From Anthocerotibacter panamensis C109 (GTDB lineage: Bacteria > Cyanobacteriota > Cyanobacteriia > Gloeobacterales > Anthocerotibacteraceae): a stretch of 64,000 bases of DNA. Position numbers and translations under genes: made by a program. Under the pieces are notes generated by a model. It did not search any database and was not told where the DNA came from. It was given only the letters and a program-made list of their open reading frames with translations. The stretch covers positions 1,739,501 to 1,803,500 of the forward strand of contig NZ_CP062698.1 of the NCBI RefSeq assembly GCF_018389385.1, read 5' to 3'. Positions 34,067-43,200 of the stretch are shown here, in pieces; the first letter of the stretch is position 1; each line of letters begins with the position of its first letter.

Positions 34067-36082
34067 GTGCAGGCGGAGTTCTGCACCCAGCCTATGAATA
34101 ACCTGCGCACCAGTGAACAAATCCGAGCCGAAATCGAGGCGCGGTTTGGGTTCTTCCCGCCTTTTTTTCGTCCGGCCTTGACTAACCCTCAGGTATTGGA
34201 GAGTTTGTGGCTACAGACTCAGTTCGCCTATCTCTACAATCCCCTGCCGCCCCTTTATAAAGAAAAGCTCTTGGCTTACCTCGCGCGCTACTGTGCGGTG
34301 CCCTATTGTCTGGTCTGCCACAGTTGTACCCTACAGTCTTTAGGGCTCGGTGGACAGGCGGTGCTGCAACTCTTAGCGGCGGTTCCTCCACCAGAGCGAG
34401 AAGTCGAACAGTATCTCCAGGACTGCTACCTCCAGACCCCGTTCAATTGGAGCGATAGGCTAGACCCTGTACTGGAGAAGGGTTTGTTTTACGGTGCGGT
34501 CTTTGTCTTTTTGGACTATGGAGGGCACTATGGAGACTATCTGCGTGAGCTACTAGGACCTATTATTTATCAGCACCTCGTCCTCTTACTCACCTACACC
34601 AAGCTCTGCCATGGCTGGGTCGAAGCCCACCCTGAGATCGTCTACACCGAGGACCGCAGGTTTCAGAACTACTTCGGAAGTCTTCTAGCGGAAGAACCCC
34701 AGTTGGCTGAGTTTGTGGTCAGTTATCAAGAGCAAGTGCGCGCTGAGCGCTGTAGTCGTGCCGAGCGGTTGGCTACTTTGGTAGAGCGCAAGCGCAACGC
34801 AGAAGCCCTCCAGCAGATGACGGCGCGGAATCATCTGCTCGCTCAAGCGGTCGATGCCGTCTCAGAAGGAGTCGTCATCACGGACCCGCATCTGCCGGAC
34901 AATCCCGTCATCTACGTCAACCCCGCCTTTGAGCGCGTCACGGGCTACAGTTCCCAGGAGGTATTGGGGCGCAATTGTCGCTTTCTCCAAGGGGTGAGGA
35001 CCGATCCTCAGACCAAGCAAACACTCCACAACGCCATTGCCCGCAACCAAAAAGTTCAAGTCACGATCCTCAATTACCACAAAGACGGCACCCCATTTTG
35101 GAATGAACTCAAGATCAGCCCGATCTTCACAGACGAAGGGGAACTGCTCTATATGGTCGGAATTCAATCGGACGTCACAGGGCGAAAACTCAACCAAGAA
35201 GCCCTCCAGCAAGCCCGAGATGACCTCGAAATCAAGGTACAGGAGCGGACCCTGGAGCTAGAGCGAGCTAACATCCAGCTCCATCAGGAGATCGCCGAGC
35301 GCGAACGTGCCCAGCAAATACTCAAGCACCAAGCCGCAGAACTGCTCCACGCCGGTCGGGTCAAGGACGAGTTTCTCGCCATGCTCTCCCACGAACTCAA
35401 GACCCCCCTCAATGCCATCATCGGCTTCAGTCAGTTGTTGCGCACCGGTAAACTAGACGCCCAAGCCAGCCAGCGAGCCCTGGAGACGATTGAGCGCAAT
35501 GGCAAACTCCAAGCCCAACTCATTGAAGACCTCCTGGATGTCTCGCGTATTGTCAGTGGCAAGCTACGCCTGGAGCTACGCCCAGTCCATCTGTCCTCGG
35601 TCATCGAAGCAGCCTTGGATACCGTCCACCCGAGTGCTCAAGCCAAGGACATCCATCTGGAATTGGTCTTCCAACCCGGTAGCGGTCTGGTTTGGGGAGA
35701 CCCCAGCCGCCTCCAGCAGGTGGTCTGGAATCTCCTGCTCAATGCCATCAAGTTCACTCCTTCCGGGGGGCGCGTCACCGTGCGGCTGGAGCAGTCCGCT
35801 GAGCAAGTCATCCTCACCGTAGCTGACACGGGTCGGGGCATTGCACCCGAGTTTTTACCCTATATTTTTGAGCGCTTCCGTCAGGCCAACTGTTTAGCGA
35901 CCCGTGCCGAGGGTGGCCTAGGGTTGGGACTGGCTATCGTCCAGCATGTCGTGGCACTGCATTCGGGTACTATCACCGCACACAGCGCGGGTGAGGGCCA
36001 AGGTACAACTTTCATCGTCTCGCTCCCGCATAGGCACGCCTGCGCTCCTCTCGAACCCCCGATTTTATCCAATACGCCGTAA
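34067..36082 (+). CDS. Hybrid AhpD-like / LOV-domain sensor histidine kinase
   Basis: A 671-residue protein of unusual layout. Residues 25-225 resemble the carboxymuconolactone decarboxylase/AhpD fold (FGFFPPFFRPALTNPQVLES), with the redox motif CLVCH (Cys81, Cys84, His85). Residues 256-375 are a LOV domain: GRNCRFLQG with the flavin-adduct Cys304, YVNPAFERVTGYS, ILNYHKDGTPFWNEL, and the Gln of GIQSDVTGRK. A coiled coil (375-425) leads to HisKA with SHELKTPL (His442), then HATPase with LLLNAIKFTPSG, ADTGRGI and GGLGLGLAIV. The start is GTG 34067 or ATG 34094. No membrane segment or adjacent response regulator was seen. Probably a cytoplasmic blue-light sensor with a possible redox input. Confidence 0.9.
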   Translation: MQAEFCTQPMNNLRTSEQIRAEIEARFGFFPPFFRPALTNPQVLESLWLQTQFAYLYNPLPPLYKEKLLAYLARYCAVPYCLVCHSCTLQSLGLGGQAVLQLLAAVPPPEREVEQYLQDCYLQTPFNWSDRLDPVLEKGLFYGAVFVFLDYGGHYGDYLRELLGPIIYQHLVLLLTYTKLCHGWVEAHPEIVYTEDRRFQNYFGSLLAEEPQLAEFVVSYQEQVRAERCSRAERLATLVERKRNAEALQQMTARNHLLAQAVDAVSEGVVITDPHLPDNPVIYVNPAFERVTGYSSQEVLGRNCRFLQGVRTDPQTKQTLHNAIARNQKVQVTILNYHKDGTPFWNELKISPIFTDEGELLYMVGIQSDVTGRKLNQEALQQARDDLEIKVQERTLELERANIQLHQEIAERERAQQILKHQAAELLHAGRVKDEFLAMLSHELKTPLNAIIGFSQLLRTGKLDAQASQRALETIERNGKLQAQLIEDLLDVSRIVSGKLRLELRPVHLSSVIEAALDTVHPSAQAKDIHLELVFQPGSGLVWGDPSRLQQVVWNLLLNAIKFTPSGGRVTVRLEQSAEQVILTVADTGRGIAPEFLPYIFERFRQANCLATRAEGGLGLGLAIVQHVVALHSGTITAHSAGEGQGTTFIVSLPHRHACAPLEPPILSNTP

Positions 36083-36307
36083 CCCCTTTTGTTAAACCCG
36101 TCAGAGTAATTGCTTGTGCCCGTTAGGGGGGCGTTTTGTAAACCAATTAGGCTTGCTATCAAAGTCCCACACCGCTCGTTTCCCATTTTGAGGAAGTCCT
36201 TCCCGGAGTGGGTTGACACCAGCATAAATTTTGCAACAAAACCTGGGGATCGCACACACAGCATGGGGGATTAAGGTAAACTTTGACCATTGTTTGACCA
36301 TTGAAAG
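36083..36307. other. Intergenic region with 11-bp tandem repeat
   Basis: No gene seen in the first 200 bp. Next to the small gene downstream, TTTGACCATTG is repeated exactly twice in tandem (36282-36292 and 36293-36303), ending 13 bp before the ATG at 36317. It could be a regulator-binding direct repeat or a doubled -35-like element. Confidence 0.55.
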
Positions 36308-36316
36308 GTGCATACC

Positions 36317-36490
36317 ATGAATGAAATCGAACGGTTCTTTAGTACTATCCTGAATACCCTCCTCAACCGAGCCCGGTACAGTGCCATGGATGCCGCCGAG
36401 AACAAGGCGACGGAACTGATCCAGAAGCAGGGCGAAAAAATGCTCAACAAGAAGCAACAAAACCAGCAGGATGAGGCGTCAGGGCGCTGA
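36317..36490 (+). CDS. Small basic/acidic helical protein, 57 residues
   Basis: A 57-residue open frame beginning ATG with AAGG about 9 bp upstream (an in-frame GTG lies at 36308). The N-terminal half, MNEIERFFSTILNTLLNRARYS, could form an amphipathic helix; the rest is charged and helical (ENKATELIQKQGEKMLNKKQ). I do not recognise a family. Support comes from the ribosome-binding site, plausible codon use, and the tandem repeat just upstream. It precedes the CHASE2 kinase by 135 bp in the same direction. It may be a small membrane-associated or regulatory peptide, or not a gene. Confidence 0.5.
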   Translation: MNEIERFFSTILNTLLNRARYSAMDAAENKATELIQKQGEKMLNKKQQNQQDEASGR

Positions 36491-36579
36491 GGAACTGTCC
36501 GGCGATAATCCTGTACTATTACCTTCTGTCAAAATCAGGAGGAAAAGTTTTTGCTACTGATCCGCATAGACAAGCTCAA

Positions 36580-36599
36580 AGAAGTACGTCTAGACTTCT
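36580..36599. promoter_or_regulatory. Inverted repeat upstream of CHASE2 kinase
   Basis: AGAAGT (36580-36585) and ACTTCT (36594-36599) form a 6-8-6 inverted repeat that ends 26 bp before the kinase ATG. The spacer TCTAGA-like centre is itself near-palindromic. A possible operator; no regulator can be named. Confidence 0.35.
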
Positions 36600-36625
36600 A
36601 GTGAATATAGGACCTGTCTAAATCC

Positions 36626-38929
36626 ATGACCCCCACCCCCTCGTCTTCACTCCGCCAGTTTCGTGGTCTCCCAGTCATGATTGGTGCGGGCATCCTGGCT
36701 ACCCTATTGGTTCTAGCCGTGCGCTATGGGGGAGGACTTCAGGGGATGGAGTTGTGGGTCTACGACAAATTTGTTCAACTGCGCCCCGATGAGGGACCCG
36801 ACAAACGGATTGGCATTGTCACGATCACCGATGAGGACCTGAACGCCCTGAAAGAGCCCCTGCTGCCGGATCGGGTGCTCGAACAAGTACTAGCAAAGCT
36901 GGAAGCTGCCGGAGCGCGGACCATCGGGTTAGATATTTATCGAGATGTGCCGGTGGGTCAGGGGCGAGCCACCCTGCTCAAGCGACTCCAAGCAAGCGAC
37001 CGCATCCTGGCTATCTGTAAGCTTCCTTCGAGCACAGCCCCTCAAGGACTAGCCTCCCCGCCTGGAGTGGAGGAGGGTCGGGTCGGCTTCAGTGATATCC
37101 CCAAGGATGCAGACGACACCGTGCGCCGGGTTCTGTTGACGGCACCACTCCAGAAGCAGAGCCTGTGCCAGACGAAGTTTGCCATGAGCTTCCTGTTGGC
37201 CCTGAACTACCTCTTTGCAGACGGGAGCACCCAACTCCAACTCACCCCGAAGGACCAGTTCCTGCAAATCGGCACTCAGGTTTTGCGCCCCTTGGAGTCA
37301 AACGCTGGAGGGTATCGCAACCTCGAATCAGGAAACCAGATTTTCCTCAACTTCCGCTCTCCCGAACATGCCGTAGACCTAGCCACGCTGACGGAAGTTC
37401 TCTATGGAGGAGCGGCTGAGCGCTTCAAAGACCGAATTGTCCTGATTGGTTATTTGACAGAGAGCCTCGGCGAGGACACTTTTTATACTCCCTATGGCAG
37501 ACGGATGCCTGGGGTCATGCTCCAAGCCCAGGCTACAAGCCAGATCCTCAGTGCGGTCCAGAACCAACGTCCCCTCCTCTGGTACTGGTCTGATGCAGTA
37601 GAGTCGCTCTGGGTGGGTCTGTGGGGTCTGATGGGTATTCTACTGGCCTGGAGTGTCCGCCCGCCCCTACTGCTGAGATTAGGGGTAGCGGGTGCTCTGT
37701 TGGTGCTCGCAGGGGTCTGTTTGCTCCTATTCACCCAGCAGTCCGGCTGGATCCCTTTCATTCCTGCCGCCCTTGCCCTGGGGCTCAGTACGACAGCGTC
37801 GGCGCTACTGCGTCCAGTGCAGTCTGCTCCGTCGCTGCAAACCACTCTTCCCAACCCACCTATGACCAGCGCACAAGAAGCCCTTGGACGGGCCAATACA
37901 GTAATTGCTCCGGGTTTCGGGGATGATATGACAGCGGTGGCAGGAACGCCCGTCTCGGCAGGGAGTAGCCCCAGTGACGCAGATATAGTCCGCGCGAATG
38001 GGGATTTCCAGGGCAATCGGGTCTGGATCGGTCGTACTATCGGTCAGCGCTATCGGCTCCAAAAACTTCTAGGGCGTGGAGGGATGGGGGAAGTTTATTT
38101 GGCGACTGACATTGGGATGAAAGACCGGCAAGTCGCGGTCAAACTCCTGCGTGCCAATCTCGCCAGCGCTTATCCTCCCCTTTGGAAGCGCTTTGAGCGG
38201 GAGATCGTCATCTGTGGAGCGCTCAACAATCCCAATATCGTCCAGGTGAGCGATCACGGCCAGATCGAGGGCTATCCCTTCTACATCATGGAATACCTCA
38301 ACGGCCAGAGCCTGCGCACCCTGCTCAACCAAGAAGGTCGGCTAGAACTGCGTCGGGCCTTGCGCATCATTGCTCAGATCTGCAATGGCCTGCGCTTTGC
38401 CCACCAAGGGATTGTCCTCAATGTCGAAGGGCAAACCGAGACCGTCAAAGTCGTCCATCGCGACCTCAAGCCGGACAATATTTTTCTGCTACCAATGGGC
38501 GCGATGGGTGAACTGGTAAAGATCCTCGATTTTGGGATCGCTAAGGCGGTCAATGACGAAACCAAAGAAGATCTGACTCAGGCCAGTTTTATTGGCACTA
38601 CGCGCTACGCTGCCCCCGAACAGCTCCAAGGCCGTCAGGACCTCGACCAGCGGGCAGACATCTATAGCCTAGGAGTCATCTTCTACGAGATGTTGAGCGG
38701 CTCAAACCCTTTTGCCTTAGATTCCTCAGATACTACAGACTACGAGTGGGCCTATCGGCACATTGGCACCGAACCGGTCCCCCTGCACAGTCAGCCGGGC
38801 TGCGAAGACCTCCCGCTCCCGCTCGAAGCCGTAGTGATGCGCTGCTTGCGTAAATCCCCTGCGGAGCGTTTTGCTAGCGTAGATGAGCTAGAAGCCAGCA
38901 TCAAAGAAAAAATCCCAGGCCTTTTGTAA
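36626..38929 (+). CDS. CHASE2-domain Ser/Thr protein kinase
   Basis: A 767-residue membrane receptor kinase. Order: N-terminal membrane helix (about 17-35), extracytoplasmic CHASE2 sensor (about 45-310, with IGIVTITDEDL and GARTIGLDIYRD), three membrane helices (about 320-400), a linker, then a PknB-type kinase (about 472-760). Kinase motifs are complete: GRGGMGEVY, the VAIK-equivalent VAVKLL, HRDLKPDN (near 610), DFGIAKA (near 636) and APEQ. Unlike PknB, sensor and kinase are in reverse order (sensor N-terminal). It opens the cluster that includes the giant secreted CHAT protein, a PP2C phosphatase and an FHA protein, so it may supply the phosphorylation signal. Confidence 0.92.
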   Translation: MTPTPSSSLRQFRGLPVMIGAGILATLLVLAVRYGGGLQGMELWVYDKFVQLRPDEGPDKRIGIVTITDEDLNALKEPLLPDRVLEQVLAKLEAAGARTIGLDIYRDVPVGQGRATLLKRLQASDRILAICKLPSSTAPQGLASPPGVEEGRVGFSDIPKDADDTVRRVLLTAPLQKQSLCQTKFAMSFLLALNYLFADGSTQLQLTPKDQFLQIGTQVLRPLESNAGGYRNLESGNQIFLNFRSPEHAVDLATLTEVLYGGAAERFKDRIVLIGYLTESLGEDTFYTPYGRRMPGVMLQAQATSQILSAVQNQRPLLWYWSDAVESLWVGLWGLMGILLAWSVRPPLLLRLGVAGALLVLAGVCLLLFTQQSGWIPFIPAALALGLSTTASALLRPVQSAPSLQTTLPNPPMTSAQEALGRANTVIAPGFGDDMTAVAGTPVSAGSSPSDADIVRANGDFQGNRVWIGRTIGQRYRLQKLLGRGGMGEVYLATDIGMKDRQVAVKLLRANLASAYPPLWKRFEREIVICGALNNPNIVQVSDHGQIEGYPFYIMEYLNGQSLRTLLNQEGRLELRRALRIIAQICNGLRFAHQGIVLNVEGQTETVKVVHRDLKPDNIFLLPMGAMGELVKILDFGIAKAVNDETKEDLTQASFIGTTRYAAPEQLQGRQDLDQRADIYSLGVIFYEMLSGSNPFALDSSDTTDYEWAYRHIGTEPVPLHSQPGCEDLPLPLEAVVMRCLRKSPAERFASVDELEASIKEKIPGLL

Positions 38930-38947
38930 AAATTTTTGAAATACGGT

Positions 38948-38976
38948 TTTACACTTAGGGTAGAAAACGGTATAAT
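38948..38976 (+). promoter_or_regulatory. Near-consensus sigma-70 promoter for the DUF928-tpsA unit
   Basis: TTTACA (38948-38953), a 17-bp spacer and a perfect TATAAT (38971-38976). Transcription would start near 38983, giving a leader of about 26 nt to the ATG at 39009. It lies in an AT-rich gap after the kinase stop and would drive the LysM-DUF928 gene and, 14 bp beyond that, the giant exoprotein gene. Confidence 0.75.
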
Positions 38977-39008
38977 TCGGCATCAGGCCTGTGTTCAGGG
39001 TTGTACTT

Positions 39009-40253
39009 ATGTCCATCAAAGCCTACAGTTCAGCGTTTTGTAAGATTTACCTCGGCTTTTTGGTGCTGTCTTGCTTGCCCGCGCAAGCCTACACGCCGCC
39101 TGCGCCACCTACTGTTACCCAAGGTGTTTCATTATACACCATCCAGTTGGGAGACAATCTCTGGAGCGTTGCCCGCCGCTACGCCACATCTCTGCGCGAT
39201 TTACTCAAGACCAACCCGCAAATCGAAGACCCAGATCTAATCTTTGTGGGGCAAAAGCTCCTGGTTCCTGGAACAACCCTTGTAGCGGTCAGCAGTACTA
39301 ACACCACTAGCACTACTAAAGTAGTTTCCCCCAGCCATGGGGCAAAACCGCTCCAAATCAAGAAGGTGAAAACCCATAAAAGGGTAGCTCAGAAACCGCC
39401 GGTCCCGGTAGCAATCAAACCGGTCCAGCCCTCCAGCAAAACAATAGCTGTAATCGCCCAAGACGCGCCGAGTCCCGCTCCAGTGCGGCTCAGTGCCCAG
39501 CCTAAATTAGAACGGCGGCGCTCCCAAAACTACCTCGCGCTCAACCTGCCAGACCGGGGGCTTCCGGGCAACCGCGAAGGGGCAGCTAAGCGGGGTGGAG
39601 GCTGTGCCAAGCCAGGGAATTCTACCAAGCTGACCGCTCTTCTCCCTGCCACCAATCTGGGTCAGACGACCAACAGCTATCCCACCTTCTTCTGGTACAC
39701 CCCGGAGCTTGAGTCGAAGTATGAACCGGTGAATCAGGTGAAGTTCAAGTTTAAGCTCAGCGAGGTGGATGCGCAGGACCCAGAGCAGGATGCGAGCGTA
39801 GTCTATCGGACTGAGTTCACCAATCCGGGCTATGGGATCACCGGCTTCACGCTCCCCAGTAATGCCCAGCCCCTAGCGGTAGGCAAGGACTACCGTTGGA
39901 TCCTAACCGTGGTGTGTAATGCCGAGGACCGCAGCGAGGACATGTATGTGCAGGGCTGGGTCCGCCGGGTTGCTCCAGAGGGCGTAGAATTGGCGACTAA
40001 GCTCCAACAAGCAGACCCAGCCGACTATCCGGCAGTCATGGCTGAAGCGGGCATGTGGTACGACGCGCTCAAGTATCTGGTTGCGCTACGCAGGGTACGT
40101 CCAGCCGACGAGACTTTGAAGACAGACTGGGACAACCTGTTGGGCAAAATTTCCCTAGAGAAAATTGCTAACCAGCCGCTGAGTTGTGTAGCTCCAAACA
40201 TTGATGACAACGGCTCCATAAACTGTGCGGCGACCCCTCCCACCGCTAAGTAG
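39009..40253 (+). CDS. LysM and DUF928 envelope protein
   Basis: About 414 residues. A signal peptide (FLVLSCLPAQA) is followed by a LysM peptidoglycan-binding domain: LYTIQLGDNLWSVARRYATS to FVGQKLLVPGTT. Then comes a Ser/Thr/Lys/Pro-rich linker, and a C-terminal DUF928 domain with LTALLPATN, PTFFWYTPE and the tail TDWDNLL. DUF928 genes are common in cyanobacteria next to haemagglutinin-like or CHAT proteins. ATG 39009 is chosen over GTG 38991 because it gives a clean signal peptide and a leader consistent with the promoter. The gene ends 14 bp before the giant exoprotein gene, so they are probably cotranscribed. Confidence 0.85.
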   Translation: MSIKAYSSAFCKIYLGFLVLSCLPAQAYTPPAPPTVTQGVSLYTIQLGDNLWSVARRYATSLRDLLKTNPQIEDPDLIFVGQKLLVPGTTLVAVSSTNTTSTTKVVSPSHGAKPLQIKKVKTHKRVAQKPPVPVAIKPVQPSSKTIAVIAQDAPSPAPVRLSAQPKLERRRSQNYLALNLPDRGLPGNREGAAKRGGGCAKPGNSTKLTALLPATNLGQTTNSYPTFFWYTPELESKYEPVNQVKFKFKLSEVDAQDPEQDASVVYRTEFTNPGYGITGFTLPSNAQPLAVGKDYRWILTVVCNAEDRSEDMYVQGWVRRVAPEGVELATKLQQADPADYPAVMAEAGMWYDALKYLVALRRVRPADETLKTDWDNLLGKISLEKIANQPLSCVAPNIDDNGSINCAATPPTAK

Positions 40254-40267
40254 TAAGAGAGTAGCGA

Positions 40268-43200
40268 GTGAGTAATAAAAAACAGACTCCCCGACCCCTG
40301 GTGAGGCTCCTTTCGCGCGTTTCTAGAGTTCTAGCTTTGGCCGCAACGTTTAGCCTCAGTACCGCTGTCCGTGCCCAGACCTCCATAACAGCAGCACCCG
40401 ATGGAACAGGTACTCTGGTCAATGCCAGTGGTAACACCTTCACCATTACTGGGGGAACAACCTCCAGTAGCGGGACCAATCTGTTCCACAGCTTCGCGGA
40501 CTTTGGGCTGAACTCCAACCAGATTGCCAATTTTCAGGCTCTCAGCACCATTAGCAACATCCTGACTCGCGTGACTGGAGGCAATCCCTCGCTCATTGAC
40601 GGTCAAATCCGGGTAACAGGCAGCACCGCTAACCTGTTCTTCCTCAATCCGGCAGGCATCATCTTTGGGGCCAATGCCAATCTAGATGTAGCAGGTTCAT
40701 TTACCGTAAGCACAGCCAACGGTATTACTTTTGGGCAAAATTGGTTTAGTGCCATTGGTCCCAACGACTACGCTGCACTCAACGGTGCACCCCAGGCATT
40801 AGGATTTACAACCGCTCAACCTGGAGCGATTGTCAATGCAGGAAACTTAGCTGTTGGGCCGGGGAAGACCTTAGCCCTAATTGGTGGAACCGTAGTCAAT
40901 ACCGGACAACTCTTGACTCCCGGAGGGACGGTCACTGTGGCGGCGGTACCAGGGGAGAACTATGTCCGTCTAAGTACTGCGGGAAGCGTACTGAGCTATG
41001 ATCTCCCGCTAGCTGATGCCACCCAACCCAACCCCACGACACAGACTGCACTGTCTTTGTCAGAATTGCTGACCAGCCCTCTCGAAACGGGTTTGACCGT
41101 CCAGGGGAATGGCGCAGTAGCGCTGACGGGGACCACTATCCCGACGGATACCGGAACGACTATTGCTAGCGGTCACATCGACGTAACGAGCACAGCCGCC
41201 GAGGGTTTAGGCGGGACAGTCCAGGTTTTTGGTGAGAAGGTTGGTTTGGTCGGTGCCCAGATTGATGCCTCGGGCACAGCAGGCGGCGGGACAGTCCTGA
41301 TTGGCGGGGATTTCCAGGGTAGAGGGACCGTACCCAATGCAGCGCAGACCTATGTCAGTAGCGATTCTTTGATCCAGGCTAATGCTCTTACGCAGGGAGA
41401 TGGTGGAAGGGTAATCGTTTGGGCTGACAACACAACCCAGTTTTACGGCACTATTAATGCCAATGGTGGACGCCTATTCGGGGATGGCGGCTTTGTTGAG
41501 ACTTCTGGGAAAGAGTATTTGGAGGTTTTGGGAGGAGCGGTCAACGCTATTGCCTTTTCTGGAAGAGCTGGAAGTTGGCTGTTAGACCCGCGTGACGTCA
41601 CTATTCAAGATGCAGCAAGCGCTCGCGGTACTTTCACTGGTAGTAATCCTAGTATTTTCACCCCAACAGGAAACAATGCTATTGCTGATCGTAATACTAT
41701 TCAGACTTCTCTTAACAATGGTACGGATGTCACCGTAACTACAGGAACTACAGGCAGTCAACCGGGCAATATCACAGTCCAAAATACCATTACGAAGAGT
41801 TCAGGATCTAATGCTTTACTTACGTTAAATGCGGCTAACGATATCAATGTCAACGCCGATATAACTTCAACCAGCGGACAACTCAATGTAAACCTAGCTG
41901 CTGGCGGAAATATAAACTTTGCTGCCAATGCTGATATTATTACAAATGGGGGGGATCTCAGCACTAGCGGAGTTAATTTTGATAGCTCTAGCGGAACCAT
42001 TAACGCAGGATCTGGGACAGTTAGTTTAGGCCATACTGGAACCGTTAATCTAGGAAATTTGACCGTCGACAGTTTATCTATAACGGCTGGGGATAACATT
42101 ACTGATAGTGGTATCTTGAATGTAGCAGGCGTCACCACACTCAATACAGCAACGAACCGTGATATTACTCTGGATAGCACTACGAATAACTTGAATATTG
42201 TTAGTGTTGTAAATGCCAGGAATGTGAGCTTGGTAGACACCAATGCTATCAATTTAAGTGCTTCCAATATCTCAGGTAATCTGACAGTCACCGCAACAGG
42301 CATCACACAAAATGGCAGTTTAGTAGTAGGGAATGCCACGACCCTCAATGCAGGGATAGGTGATATCCTACTAAATACGAGCACCAACAATTTCAATGTT
42401 GTCAGCGTGACTAATGCTGGGAATGTGACGCTAGTGGATACCAATGCTATCAATCTAGGTACTTCTAACATCTCGGGTAATCTGACAGTCACGGCAACAG
42501 GCATCACACAAAGCGGCAGTTTAGTAGTAGGGAATGCCACGACCCTCAATGCAGGGGTGGGTAACATCACTTTGGGCACGAGCACCAACAATTTCAATAC
42601 CATCAGCGTGACTAATGCTGGGAATGTGACTCTAGTAGACACCAATGCTATCAATTTAAGTGCTTCCAATATCTCGGGTAATCTGAGTGTCAATGCGGCG
42701 GGAGGAAATATTACCGAAAGTGGAGCGTTACGTGTGACAGGCGATAGCTCCTTCACGGTAGCGAATGGAAATTCAATTATTCTTGATGCGAACAACAGCT
42801 TCAATGGGACGGTTGGCTTCAATAGTACAGGCACGATTCGGGATATTACGGTTAGGGATAGTGATGGGCTCAATCTGGCTGGTCTGAATATCTCGGGTAA
42901 TCTGACGGTTACCGCAACAGACATCACACAAAGTGGCAATTTAGTAGTAGGGAATGCCACGACCCTCAATGCAGGGGTGGGTAACATCACTCTGGGCACG
43001 AGCACCAACAACTTCAACACTGTCAGCGTGACTAATGCTGGGAATGTGACTCTAGTAGACACCAATGCTATCAATCTAGGCACTTCCAACATCTCGGGTA
43101 ATCTGAGTGTAAATGCGGCGGGGGGTATTACTGAGAGTGGACCCCTGAATATAACTGGCAACAGTACGTTCACGGTGGCGAATGGAAACTCAATTATTCT

